From Bettongia penicillata ogilbyi (Eukaryota > Chordata > Mammalia > Diprotodontia > Potoroidae), in the NCBI GenBank assembly GCA_023548195.1, contig JAJHZJ010000496.1, forward strand, positions 8,543,644-8,607,643: a stretch of 64,000 nt of DNA. Direction: 5' to 3'. This document shows, piece by piece, positions 10,680-22,929 of this stretch (its first letter is position 1; the number at the start of each line of letters is the position of its first letter). The translations under genes and the position numbers were made by a program. The notes under the pieces are model-generated. The model was not told the origin of the DNA. It made no database searches and saw nothing but the letters and a program-made list of their open reading frames with translations.

Positions 10680-12270
10680 GTTCAGTTTGGTGAACTATCA
10701 TTGATAAAGTTTGATTTATAGATTCAGATCAACTTCTGTAAGATATCACTTACACAGATCCTTGAAAGCAAGTCATCATTGGTAACATTCTAAAGCTCAC
10801 TCTTATCCAAATCCCAGGGGGAATGAGAAGTTTTCAAAAATGATGTTTTGGCAATATTTCTCTCCACTGCCACTCAGGTGGATGACCCATAACTTCTGTA
10901 TTTCTAAGACTGTGTTCCGTGACTATCAGCCCTACCGCATCACCTGTGAACAACTCCAAGCCTCTGCAAAAACTACTAATCTCCCCTGCCTGGCGCAGCA
11001 ATTAGACTCAACTTAGGTGCCAGGAGGCTTATTCAGATGCCCCTGTCACTGCCCTCCCTGCTCTTCAAATTCTTTTGTGTTTATCTATGTATCCACTCCT
11101 GTCTTCCTCCATCCATCACAATGAGAATGTAGGACAAGAATGTAAAACTGAGGATAAGAACAATTTCATGTATGTCTTTCGGTTGGTACTAGTAACTCCA
11201 ATATCCTTAATATGTGCTATGAAACACAGTCAACGTCTAAGTGGTGACTAAGTTGAATTTACACAGAGGGCATCAACATTTCCTACAGGAGTGAGGTCAG
11301 TTTTATTCAAGCAATTTATCAGGCACATGCTTGTGCTACGGAAGAAATCTGAACTCCTTGAGAACAAGGAGAGTTTTGTTTTGTTGAGGGGTTTTGTTTT
11401 TGTTTTTACTTAGGGCAGGGGGAATTCCTAGAACATAGAAACATTCTAGACACTACAATATATGGTCAGTTGGCTTCAAAGCAGAATTTTTGAAATAAAA
11501 GTTAAATTTTTAAATTTAATCTAATTTTAAGGCAATTTTAAGTTTAATTGGAGGATTAGTTACATTTAAGTTAAATTGAACTTTAAATTAAATTAAATTC
11601 AACATTTATTAAACATATCTTAATAAATGTTATTTTTCATTTCTCTCCACAGGTAGACGGATTAAATTATATAAAGAAAATATGGGGAAAACTAATTTTA
11701 GTTCATATTTGTAATGGTATATTTGCTATTTTAGGGATTGTCTAATAAAATTTTAAACTACTATCAATTTTAACAAGGGAATAAAATGATCATATATAGT
11801 TAGCATATTATTGTTACTGCTAATGATGCCTTTATGTAGTTCTATTTTGAGTATATGGTGTCCTTTTCGTCTTATTAACTGCATCATTTTAGGTAAATCT
11901 TCCCCTATTTTCTTAATTTCTCACATTCATTATTTCTTGTATTGAAAATCTTATTATTCATTTTGCCAATTATGGCCAGTGTTAACAGAAATCTCCTGTG
12001 TTTGGGTTCTTTTATTCACCTCAATAAACAAATACCCTCCCCCCTTAAGGTGGAAGCCTTTTTTTTCCCTGTCAATAAAAAATAAAAACAAAAACAAAAC
12101 CTTAAGTTGCTGAGATTATTCAAAATACACGGATGGTAGAGGGGACAATCTGAGAAGTGTTAGCCTTGACGAGAAAGGACCAGCTCTCCATCTGACAAGG
12201 GTGAAGATAGAGTGAGTGAGAGAAAAACATGAGTGATGTGAGATAAGGAAGGGTTCTTCGGGAAAGGCCT
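10680..12270. other. AT-rich stretch with L2 traces and an inverted repeat
   Basis: Weak L2 3'-end traces occur at about 11040-11240 and 11345-11465 ('aactccttgagaacaagg'). From 11470 to 11780 the DNA is very AT-rich, and it holds a perfect 10-bp inverted repeat at 11601-11610 and 11622-11631. At 11646 a pyrimidine tract ends in 'ctccacag' and is followed by about 30 open codons, but no donor supports an exon. Confidence 0.45.
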
Positions 12271-12299
12271 AGATTTTTTTCAGTGAAATAACACAGGAT

Positions 12300-14345
12300 T
12301 CAACTGGTTTGGTTTGTTTTCCTTTTTTCTTGGCAAAGACCAAAATGTTGGGGTCAAGAAATCGTGCGTCCGGCTATGAATGATCAGACCAATATGAGCT
12401 GGGAAGGCTCTAACACAGGTCAGGTACAAAGGGTCACAAAGAATATTTGGAGTGGAAATGGCTCCAAACTTCACATCTCACATTTCTTTTGGGCTACTAC
12501 AATTCTGCTTTATTCATACAGCACGGCACCTTCTTTGATGCAGGCATGCTATGCTATGCAGTCCTGTGCCAGTGTCTCTCATATGTCTCACAATCCAAAG
12601 TTCTTCAGAGAGACCTTGAGAAGGTCCTTTCTTCTGACCTCTGAGCAATTATTTTGTGAGTTCTCTACAGAATAGTTGTTTAGGCAAATGTGAGCTTGGC
12701 ATTCTAACAATGTGGTAGGCCCATCAGAGCTGCACAATGCAGTAGAGTTTAAATGCTTGGCAGTTCATCCTGAAAAAGAAACTCAGTGACTGGTATCTTA
12801 TCTTGCCAGGTGATCTTCAGAGTCAGTTTCCTTGCATGTCACTGGTATACTGTCTAGGTTTCACAGGCATACAACAGTAAGGGCAACACAATGGCTCTGT
12901 AGACCTTCAGTATGGTAGGTAATCTAATACCTTTTCTCTCTCACACTTTCATTCTGAGGCTCTCAATCACTATGCTAGCTCTGGCAATGCATGGATCAAC
13001 CTCATCATCTATGTGTACATCCCTAGAAAGTACAACACTGACAAAGTGAGCTTATCCACAGCATGCAAACTTTCTCCACTTGCTGTCATCAATAGCTCCA
13101 TGTAGGTATAACATGGTGCTGGCTACTGAAGACCCTTTGTCTTCTTGATGTTGTCAAGCTAAAATTAGCACAAGTGGCAGAGAATCGAGCCATGCTTTGT
13201 GGGGTCCGCCCCTGCATGGAGTGCACAATCATCTGCAAACCAAAAGCTGTGCACCAAATCTCCCTCGATTTTAATCTTGACAAGTTCAATAATTTATCAA
13301 CAGTGCAGTAGATGACCTTGATGCTGCTTTTGTCCTTCTTGAAGGCTTCTGACAACACAGGTGAAAACACTATGCTCAAAAATATGAGAGCAGGCAGATA
13401 GCCCTGCTTCATTCCATTGGCGACTTGGAAAATGCAAGAGCACTATCCATTATTCAGAACAGGCAACCAAATTTGGTCATGATTTTCCAAAAGCCCTCGT
13501 AACTGACAGCATCCAAAGGACTTGGTCAGACAGATGAACACTGTGTACAGACCTCGAGCTGTCAGGTTAACATCGTTCATCAGCCCTTTCTGAAGACACA
13601 GTGACTCTCAGGTAGATAATTACATTCCAGGAGAAGGATTAGTCTATTAAGGAGGACCCTGGCAATAAAATTCCTGGTAATGACTAAGAAAAAGAAAGGA
13701 CAACCTATTTCCTTTTTAGAAAAGGATGATACTAGGGGGATAACTCCTCTTGCCATAAAACCTGGAAGATTCCAGTCAGGTTTTGTATGAGCAGTGGACC
13801 TTGTAAATCTGAGGTAGAAAAGAATCGGCATCAGGTGCTCTGCCACCACATGAGAGGAAACAAATGCTAATGACATTTAAAACCTCTTCTTCACTTGGAA
13901 GTTTGGCTACAGAGGGACTGACCTGAGGAATATGGTTAATGGCTTTGGCACCAATTGATGAGAAGCGTTCAGTTCATATCTCCAGAATCATGTCCTTACC
14001 ATTAATCAACGTGGCTCCATCAGTACATAGTAGGTGGGGTGCACCATATGTCTCTGGCCCAGAAATAGACTGCAGGGCATCATAAAAGCGTTTTGGATTG
14101 TTATTAACAGTGTAAAACTGAATTTCATCTGCCTTCGAACTGAGCCAATAATCCTGCATCTCTCTAATCTTCACTTACACTTTACTTTTGATGGGAGTTA
14201 AATGCTGCCTTCTTAGAGACAGACAAAGCTACCCTACTGGTAAAACCTGTGGAGTTCTCATTTTTCATTTGGCAGCCTCTGAATTTCCCCATCATTTTCA
14301 TCAAACCAATCTTGACATTTGTGAGTGACTAAAGTCACTTTACCT
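12300..14345 (-). mobile_element. Decayed RTE-like LINE, minus strand
   Basis: Read on the minus strand from about 14330, the pieces fall in the order of a non-LTR retrotransposon ORF: 'DWFDENDGEIQ', 'IREMQDYWLSSKADEIQFY', 'NPKRFYDALQSI', 'LPSEEEV', then RT motifs 'FIARVLLNRL' and 'LPESHCVFRKG' (13580-13680). 'FICLTKSFG' (about 13530-13550) and the catalytic 'FADD' at 13228-13239 follow. After that come 'KVYRAIVLP'-like sequence near 12870-12910 and a C-terminal Cys2/His2-like remnant 'CVRAFPAHIGLIIHSRTH' (about 12370-12425). Motif A has lost its aspartate (FVDLTKAF became FICLTKSF), and frameshifts and stops are frequent, so it is dead. The clade is most like RTE/RTE-X (L4/L5-like), but I could not verify this. 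Confidence 0.75.
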
Positions 14346-14514
14346 TTTTTACCTTTTCACCTTGTAAAGTTACTTTAGTATTTTTGTGACTAAAGCTCCC
14401 AGTATAATCATACCTGCTGCTTCATTATTCATCATTCCATTGCCATAGGACTTTGAGGGAGGTAAAAATGGCAAAACGGTACTCTGATGTCTTTGGACTC
14501 ATACATATACTGGA

Positions 14515-14960
14515 TTTAAGTGAGGCAGAGTTGCTCAAAGCAGTTGGTCTCACTCTCTCTTCCGGAGTCAACTAAATCCAGGGGCAGAGTAAAAGTCAAG
14601 GCAACTAGAGGTGGCTCAGAACATAGTGGAGGAACTTGGGGGTCTTCAATGTCTAACCAAGGTACCTTCTTACACTGTCTTCATGGCAAATTAGAACAAA
14701 CTGCTCACATCCCCCATTCCGCTGGGAGACTAATTCAAATGCTTGGGACAGATACATAAGTCAACAGTTTATCAGGTTGTGGCCACTGAGCATGCTCTAG
14801 CTTCCTGGAGCCACAGGAGAGAGTTGAGTACCTACTGGACACCAAAGGTGGAAAGCAACCCAGAAAGGGGACTGACAGCCCTCACACCAGAGGTGCTAGT
14901 TTTCCCTGACATCTGTAGACCCCTGCAATTCAAGAGGGTTGGGGAAGGTTATGCCCTGGG
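14515..14960 (+). repeat. Unassigned composite interspersed repeat, 5' part
   Basis: It starts with 'ggatttaagtgaggcagagt' and 'ctcactctctcttccggagt' and continues through 'cccccattccgctgggag', 'atgctctagcttcctggagc', 'ctactggacaccaaaggtgg' and 'cctcacaccagaggtgctag'. The same blocks occur in the same order on the minus strand at 60735-61580, which proves it is a dispersed repeat and not a gene. This copy lacks the 3' module. Confidence 0.7.
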
Positions 14961-16485
14961 AGATTTAGAAGGATTAAAACAGAATGGAAATAACTATTAC
15001 AGAGGAAGTATGAAGGTGACAGAAACATAAAAGACTTGCCATGCCACTGGGAGGACCCAATGGTGAAGAAATAACATACATCTGTAGTGGACCCAGACAA
15101 CTTGGCTTTGCTATTTTGTCCAGCTCTGTTCAGCAATACATGACTGGGAAGCAGTAAACACGGAGTCATGGTGGGAGTAGTCAAAGTATGGGAGTTGGGC
15201 AAGGCATGATCAAGCAATAGGATTGGGGTTAAGGGGCTTGGGAAGAGGATGGGGTAGAGCTTAACTGTTTCACTAAGGATCAAGACAGAAAATAAAGGAA
15301 GAATGTGTCCCATACAGGCATGATAACTGAGGGAAGAACTGTTTGGTGATAATCACTATCTTCTGTCCAAGGGACAGCATACTCAAGTAGGAAGATGCTT
15401 ATTATGAGCAGAAAGAAGAGATAACTCTTTAGCCATAGCAATTCATGAAAACAACGAAAGAAAAAACAGAAGTCACAAGATCAGCTCTTCTACTCTGGGA
15501 AACAGCAGAGAAGGTGAAGAGAAGACATTTCCAGAAGCTTCAAGACATTATAAAATTAGCCCATGTGCTGTGTCCCCTGGTCCAAGATTTTGCCAAGGAA
15601 GGGAAGCAACAAATCAGACCAGGATACGGTGGGTTTTGTCATCACGAAATATCCTGTCATGGAACTTTTGGTCTTCTCACCTTGTAATGATCATGATGAG
15701 CTCATAAAATGACTCCAATGAAGGTAATTGCAGACCAGGTGACAAGTGTACAAAAATTTCAAACTGCCTCTGGCCAGGGAGACTTTTCACAGATGGTAAG
15801 TAGGCAAAACAGTCCACATTCTAAGCGTGCACGTGGTGTAGGAAGCAGCCAGAGGTCATAGCGATAGCCACACTCTAGCTGTTAGTCATGTCACCTTTGA
15901 TTCATGGTTTTTACCAAAAATAAGCAAAAATTTTTAACTTAAACACAAGAATGAACACAGAACTAAAAAACATGGCATGGCTTCAGAGTGAAATAAAAAA
16001 AATTAACTGTTCTGATCATAAAGATTCTAATATATCCTAGAACAAGAGCTTTTTATTCCTGACAGGTCACTCAATTACAAAGCAAAAAATTAAGGAAATA
16101 AAGTTCTTCTCCCTGTGCTAGAAAGCACTATTTTTTCAAAATTACTAACATCCTAACACTGACATTCTCCCAGAATAAAATGCAACCACTAAAGATATCA
16201 ATGATAAGTTAAAAAAATAATACAGGTTCTCTTTACCTTCCAAGGTGAAAACTTGTCATTTACCTGAAAATTCCAGTATTTTTGAAACTAATGGCAAATG
16301 GCTATCCTCTTAAATTAATTACCTGCTAGACTAAATGCAAATAATTTCTTCATGTAACTGAAGATGAACATAAATTTCATTTCCCTGGTGAAAATATAGC
16401 TCTCTCAAAGAGAATTCTATCTAGTTTAGAATTTTTGAGTACAGGTTGAAGCCCAGGTATAGAACAACTTTGGAAGATCTACTTC
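14960..16485. other. Unassigned stretch
   Basis: No repeat is recognised. An 80-codon frame at 15445-15687 has no recognisable domain. A GTAAGT at 15795 follows a 62-nt segment (15733-15794) with one open frame, but the acceptor before it has almost no pyrimidine tract. A second weak exon-like segment of 27 nt lies on the minus strand at about 16244-16270. Confidence 0.4.
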
Positions 16486-16489
16486 CAAA

Positions 16490-16635
16490 AGTAGTTTGTG
16501 ACTACTTGTTGTGGAACCTTGTGTAAGTCATTTGCCTTGATAAGTTTTAATTTTCCAAATTATGAAATGAGAAGACAGTGCTACAAAGATCACTACGAGC
16601 CCTTCTAGTTCTAAAGTTCTATGACTATCAGACTA
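16490..16635 (+). repeat. SINE 3' fragment
   Basis: 'tgtgtaagtcatttgccttg', 'ttccaaattatgaaatgaga' and 'gcccttctagttctaaagtt' follow the order of the marsupial SINE tail. It is diverged. Confidence 0.5.
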
Positions 16636-16710
16636 TATACTTGCAAGGACAGGTACAAAAAATGCAAAGCAGGAATACAGAGGGATGCAGAAAAGTTCTT
16701 CATGCTGCAC

Positions 16711-16755
16711 GTGGTAGAAGGTATGGTAGTAGAAGGTGTGCTGGTAGAAGGCTGA
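16711..16755. repeat. Three 15-bp imperfect tandem repeats
   Basis: Units at 16711-16725, 16726-16740 and 16741-16755 share the core GGTAGAAGG or GTAGAAGG with two to five differences. This is a small minisatellite. Confidence 0.7.
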
Positions 16756-16759
16756 TGAT

Positions 16760-19150
16760 TTCCAGAAACAATCCCGGCTTAAGTGACTACACTGTGGAAC
16801 AGTGAGTTTCCAGACAATTTAATTTTCAGGTTTAGTGATGGGTGTAAGACTACACGAAAAACTCTGAATTAAACAATCACACCCACCCACTACACTGTCT
16901 TCAGTTCATCTGTCTGTACAACTGTTGTCTCGTGTGCTCAAAAATGGGCTCTAAGTAACCTTCTAAAGGCAAACCCAAGAACTACTTTCTTAATTATGTC
17001 CACAGTTTTTCTCCTGTCAGAATGGTAGTCGAAATTCTGGCATTCTAAAGGAGACCTTACAAGAAAAAGAATGCTATCACTGTGGTCTAGATTCCCATAT
17101 ATGTGACAATACCCTCAAAATGTAGCTCTGCACCTAACTTGCAGACTCATAGATAAAATACTCCTGATGTCCACAGGCAGAAAATATTTCCCTTTGCCTC
17201 GACTACCACTGTGAGCAAAACCTACTCACGACTTAGGGGCTGGTAAGAGACAAAGGGATATTTCTGAACATAAGTAAATCCAAAAGGCTGAAGCATCTAC
17301 AAAAGTCAGGTAGCACAGTCATCTAACTGCCAAGCCAGCATCTGCAATGACTAGCAAAGGCCCAATAACCATGAACTTCAAGTCCAGATAATGTTATATC
17401 TGTGGGGGAAAGGGGGAAAGGCAGACTCTACTTATCATTCTTTCAAGTGTTCTTTCAATAACATTTTCAAATGAATTGTTGTACTCAATAAAATCTCACC
17501 TCAATAAGAGCTCTCATGTTGCTTTTTAAGCTTTATTTGATAAAGTACTCTGCTTTAAAAATACTGACAGAAAGAAAAAAGGATCACCAATCAAAAAGAG
17601 GGATTTAATAATGTTTCAAGTTCATGTATACCAATGTATTGGTCTCTATCTTCTTTATATACACATATATAAATTATTGGAAGTCCTTACCAGAACTACT
17701 CTCTCAAAGTCCCATAAATCTCTGATGTGGTAGCAGTACAAACTTTGGTTTTACACCACCTGAAAAACAAACCACATTATGTCACTTTCCCCCCCTACTC
17801 TCATTCCTTACAAATGAAATGTTCTATTTAATGGAACATTGCCTATAAAACTAAGCACATTCGCCACTTGTCTCTTATAGCGATGAATCTTTAAAATGTC
17901 CTACCTATCATAACCCTTTTGCTTTGTGCGTCAAATTACATTATATTTTAGAAACTATTCGTAAATTAGCCAAATGAACTAAAGTAGCCCTCAACAGGCC
18001 TGTTAGCTCAAGTGCATGTAGGAATGCCCTCCCCCCATCCTATAAGCATACATGCATCAACAAAAGTTGAGAAGGTTATAAGGAGATAAAGTAGAAATCA
18101 ATTTAAATGCTAATACTAACTATAACTTCCTTTTCCATAAAGTAAAGGCAAGCTATGCTATGAGATTGTACATCTGAATTTGGAAAAGAGGCTTAAAACA
18201 ATAAACATTAAAATGTGACCTTGGCAGCATGTCTCTACGTTTTAATAACAACAACAAAGAGGCTATTTAACTTTAATAATAAGGGTACAGGTCTGCTCTC
18301 CATAAAACATATAAGCTTGATTCTTTTAAGTTTAATGAAGATAAAATTGGGGTCAGGAGATTTATTCATTTTTAAATGCATCTTTATGGCCATTCTTTAA
18401 AAGCCCAGTCTAGGGTCATCATGGGGCTGCAACCAAACTTTGGAAATCATCCACTATCAAGTCCCACCTCTCACTTCCAAATTTGGTATTTGTAGCTTGA
18501 AGCTACTCTTCCTAGAAAACCATGCTTTCAGCCTACAAAGGAACTTAAGACCTACTGAGGACCAGAACACTCTGGCTATTTAGCCTCTCCAGCACAGCGC
18601 TCCGGAGCTCCAGCATGGTGTTCAGTGGCTCCTCTAACACCCCAGCCTGCCAGCACCTGAGCCCCTCCTCCAAAGGCCCACACCTCTCTTAGGCTGCCCA
18701 GCTCGCTAATTTCCACTACCCTAATCCAACTACTAAAGTTTGCTACTAAAATCATAGATCTTTTCAGTCATGTGTGATTTCAGCAAGGGTGCACTTCCTC
18801 CACCAATGAAGATTACTTTCCCTCTATATACAACCTAATTTCCAAAAGTTGCTGTGGCTGAACACGTATCATCTTGTCGGTCAGTCTCTCCAGTTACTAA
18901 ATGATTTCTTTGTTGCTACCTTTCCTTACTGCTCACCCTTGGTCAAGCTGCAGTTTTTCATGCGGAACTCCCCCTTCAACCTAGATTACTTTCTCCTCTC
19001 TGGTTTTTTGGGAAATATTTCTCTCTCGAGTCTCCTGTCATTCCTGGATCCCCCCCACTCACAGATCTATAAATATATCCTTAGCCTCCCTTTCTAGAGT
19101 CATACTCTACCAACTAAGTGAGTACCTACTGTCCAATTCCCACTGTACAT
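16760..19150. other. Unassigned, mostly unique stretch
   Basis: Nearly 2.4 kb without a repeat I can name. It contains the exon-like segment described separately at 17500-17563. The part at 18430-18730 is GC-richer and pyrimidine-rich, but I can assign nothing to it. Confidence 0.4.
17500..17563 (-). other. Exon-like segment with strong splice sites, non-coding
   Basis: On the minus strand a long pyrimidine tract ending 'ttttttctttctgtcag' precedes 64 nt that end in TTGAG followed by gtgagatttt. Both sites are close to consensus. Every reading frame of the 64 nt contains a stop, so it cannot be an ordinary internal coding exon. It could be a lncRNA or UTR exon, a poison exon, or chance. Confidence 0.3.
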
Positions 19151-19164
19151 CCTGTATACCAAGG

Positions 19165-19300
19165 CCAGAACCAGACTAAAATGTGATTGAGAAATATTAA
19201 GTAAAATAAATAAAAGTACAATATAACAAATAAATGTTCATTTGTTCTAAGTCAATATGTAGCTGGAGAGATTTGTTTCTATTTCAGCCTGACACCCCTG
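19165..19300. mobile_element. hAT-like MITE, right part
   Basis: It shares 'cagactaaaatgtgattg' and 'ttctaagtcaatatg' with the element at 45693-46135 and ends in 'gacacccctg', the expected inverted terminus. The left end is missing or too worn to see. Confidence 0.55.
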
Positions 19301-19309
19301 CTGTAGACA

Positions 19310-20470
19310 GTTAAAAGGGAGACACCTAAAACAGAATTCATTATCTTTTTCCCCAGACTCACACCTTCCTGCAGAGCTTTGCCATCTCTGTCCTCTTACC
19401 AGCCTCCTCACCTGCACAGCTACCACCATTCAGGACCAAGTCGTTTCCATGGGGCCACTCTAGAGACCTTTCTAATGCATACCTGTGACCAAGGTACTCC
19501 AGCTACTCCGAAAGCTCCAGGGGTTCCTAGATCACAAACAAACTTTGGCTAGGCACCTGAAGCCATCACAATTTGCCTCCAGCCTTCCTCTGCAGGATTT
19601 TTACACAGCCTTTTCCCTTATGTCCTGTCTCCCCACCTCCCAAGATTCAAATGGGTGTGAATGTACTTGACCATCAACACTTCCTTCTGTTGTGCTAAAG
19701 GTACCAGGAGACACTCGAGCAGTTCATGTGTCCCTCCTCCTTCCTTGCCCCAAGACTAGTTCACTCAATTCAGTGACACCATCTTTTGCTCTGATTCTCT
19801 AGAGAATCCAGTATGCTACACACTGAGGGCCTCTCACTCCTGCTGAACACCTCTAACCCACAACACATCTCTTCAGAGCCATCTACATGCTAACTGTTCT
19901 TAAATCCTTTGAAAGCAGTTTTATTATGTTTCATTGCCAGAATGCAACATTTGTAGAATGTCAGTATTAATAAAAATATGGACCTTTGCTTTCAAAGAAT
20001 GCTCACAGCAAGCAATGGAGTTCTGCAAAGTTTTCTAAATCAGATTTAACTGAACCTATCTCCCTCAGCTGTACCATCTGCCATAAATAGGCACATATAC
20101 CAAATGCTCTGGACTCCTTTCTGCATACTGTCTATTCCAGCTAAATTCCTTGCCTGTTCCTCATATATCTTCCATCTGCATCTTTTTGCAGTCTGCTCCC
20201 ACCTCTGGATTATGAGTGATTACCTTTTCAATTCCTTTATACTTCTGATGCTTGGTCTGACATGAATCTTCACATACCTTCACACTCTCCCTCTCTCTCT
20301 CCCCACCCTCTTTTAAGTGCCTCCTTCCTTAAACTACTCTGTATTATTTGGATGCATATGATACAATGCAAGTTCTTTGAGGGCAGGGTCAATTGTGTTT
20401 GTCTTTATGGCTGAAAAGCCTCACAGTGTCAGTTACAAGTATGTGCTTACTAAACACGAGACTGAAATTT
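19310..20470 (+). mobile_element. L2 LINE, 3' portion
   Basis: Starts with the segment after the L2 RT domain ('cagaattcattatctttttc') and passes through 'ttccttgcctgttcctcata' (about 20145). It ends with 'aagttctttgagggcagggt' and 'aagtatgtgcttactaaaca' (20370-20455). The middle, 19840-20040, aligns poorly. Confidence 0.65.
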
Positions 20471-20479
20471 TAATCTATG

Positions 20480-22020
20480 TAGTAGATATTGTCAATATCC
20501 ATGCTGCCAATACTTAAAATCTTTCTCTTCCCAACTCTATTAACTTAAGTGGATAAGTCTGAAACACATCCTTTATTTTTCTTTTATAAATTGTACATTC
20601 TTGATATGCAAATAAAGAAAAACAAAACAGAAAAATTATTTCATGTGCCAACCAAAACAATTCCTAAGTAATACAGGAAAATAAGTGTCCTAAATTTATA
20701 TAACAAACTCTCAATTACCACTAGTAACAGGTGAGACAACACAAAAATACACCTACTCTACTCAGCCCTGCTTTGAGAATAATCTATACAGACAGAAAAG
20801 AGGTACGATCCAACCATGAATCTCAGTTCTATAAAAGATCTCAGTGTTTCTATTATGTCCTCTCAAAACCTCTGCAAAAGGCTCAATGTGGCCCATGGCA
20901 GGTGGGTAAGGGGCAGAGTTCTTCTCTCCTGTACTAGAAATGCTCATTATCAGGAATCTCCTTGTTTAGCCATTTCTCAAGTTCTTCTGAATGTAGAAAA
21001 CAACATCGGATTCCTAACTCTATGACATCCATCAACAAATGGAAAATTCTGAGTTGGTAGTGCTTTTCTCCTAACATTTACAAAAAGTTCATGCCTGAAA
21101 AGAGAAATTGAAATAAACTACTTTAAAAGTCACTGATATTGCAACAAGAAGTCACTACCCTGATACATTCAAGACATTTATATAAGAAAAAGGGGGGAAA
21201 GGGGGGAAAAGAGGTTAAGACTCCTTATTTGTTTCAGATAATGCAAAGTGATCATCCTAAAAGCTTTATGGGACACAGACACACAGAAAAACATAAAACC
21301 GCATTATCAAGCATTACACAAAAACCTCAAAAAAATTAGATGAGCAAAGTTAAACTTAAAAAGGTTTTCAAGTCATTAAAAGAAAAAAAAGCAAAGACCA
21401 ATTTTAATGACTTTTAAATCAAAGAATGTACCAGAACAGGCAAAGATCTACCCTTACAGTAGTATACACCCCTTACCCTAATAAAATAAAATCATTTAGA
21501 AAATAAAGGAATAAATATGACTGGGGGAAAAGTAGAGTTATAACATAAAATAATGCTGACATGAGTAAAAAAAACCCATTACTTTTTCCAAAACTGAGTA
21601 AGTTCTGAATGACAGCATCTAAGGCAGCAGCACAAATTAAACAGGCCAGAAAAACTGGGAAACAAAATGGCAAACCTAAGTTAGGATTCAAATTTGAAAT
21701 TCTTTTAAATACAAAAAAACCAAAGCATTTTATGCTTATATTGAAATATCAATGCTCACTTTACATAAAATATTTTTAAATTCAACAAGCATAGATAGCT
21801 GCCAGTTTCCTTCTTCACTTTAGACTAAGATCTTGGTCACGAGCAAACAAACAGCCTGAGAGCATCAAGTTATTGCATTTCTGACTGTGATTTCCATGAA
21901 ACTTCTAGGTATATATAGCCTAGTATAACTATCCAACCAAACTCAAAGTCAAACCAAAAGAAAAAACGACACAAAATACCTTCCTTGAAATGAAAATAAT
22001 TCTTATAAATGCAACAAATT
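20480..22020. other. Unassigned AT-rich stretch
   Basis: I see no gene or nameable repeat. Short open frames on both strands are low in complexity or random. A G-rich microsatellite-like string lies at about 21190-21210. Confidence 0.4.
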
Positions 22021-22034
22021 TTAAGACTTGCCCA

Positions 22035-22205
22035 AATCTAAATTCCAGCCTAGGTAAGGCATTTACCTTCTCAAACTCCTCTGCAAAATGGGAATGATGG
22101 TAACACCTACCTCCCAGAGTTGTTGTGAGGAAGGCATGCGATCCTGTACATCAATGTGGCCCATGGCACATGGTTCGTTAAATGCTTGGCAGGAGAGATA
22201 CTAGC
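22035..22205 (+). repeat. MIR/THER-like SINE
   Basis: 'ctctgcaaaatgggaatgat', 'ctacctcccagagttgttgt' and 'gttcgttaaatgctt' occur in the usual order for these SINEs. Confidence 0.65.
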
Positions 22206-22227
22206 TATTTTAAGTAGGTGTTCTTTT

Positions 22228-22432
22228 TGCTTGTGGTACGGGGGAAAGAGTGCCTGGCTGGAGTCAGAAGATCCAAGTTCAAACCTGGCCTCAGACACCA
22301 ACTAGCTGTGTGACCCTGGGCAAGTCACTTAACCTCTGTCTGTCTTAGCTTCTTCATCTAAAGGGGTTAGCACGTCTGCCTTCCAGGATTGTGATGAGGA
22401 TCAGATGAGCCTAAATTTGTAAAGTGCACGGA
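22228..22432 (+). mobile_element. Marsupial SINE
   Basis: 'gagtgcctggctggagtcag', 'gttcaaacctggcctcagac', 'agctgtgtgaccctgggcaa' and 'gtcacttaacctctgtctgt', then a 'ttgtgatgaggatcagatga' 3' variant. The B-box-like GTTCAAACCTG is well kept. Confidence 0.85.
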
Positions 22433-22435
22433 CGT

Positions 22436-22558
22436 TTGACCGAGTCCAAGTTTCACAGAACAAATTCTTTTATTAAGGGGATTTTTTTGTGAAGTTTGGA
22501 TTCAATCAAAATGCTACACTTGAGGAACTAGAGGGCCACAGGTTCCCCACCTGTCTTA
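22436..22558. mobile_element. Palindromic MITE, partial
   Basis: 'gagtccaagtttcacagaac' and, after the 'ttttattaaggg' centre, the near-complement 'ttgtgaagtttggattcaat' form imperfect inverted arms. Next come 'acacttgaggaactagaggg' and 'ccacaggttccccacct', which match one end of a palindromic MITE common in marsupials. Only one flank of the palindrome is present. Confidence 0.6.
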
Positions 22559-22929
22559 GGACAATGACTACCACACAGTAGGTGCTACACTCACATAACT
22601 ATATATAAGCAGTAATTACCATCATTTATTATTACTAATGGTGCTGGTGTCGTTACTACAGTTGTTCCATGTTTCTAAAAAGGTGGGACCTTGTCACTCC
22701 TCTCTAATTCTCAGGATTTCCAGATGTCTTACCCTTCCTGCTGATATTCAACTATATGCCCCAAACATCCAGATGATTTGTGACAACTGCTACACTGATA
22801 AGAGGAGGCAATGCACAGGTACATTCCTTTGGGGAAACATCTTACCTGTCTTCTCTTTTCCATCAAAATGACAGCACTAAGTTACTTCTCCATCTCCCTC
22901 CTCTTACTCTGAACCCTTGAGCTCTTTGT

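Noticed and set aside
14930..15313. 127-codon minus-strand open frame
   Set aside because: Overlaps the end of the composite repeat at 14515-14960 and shows no domain or conserved motif.
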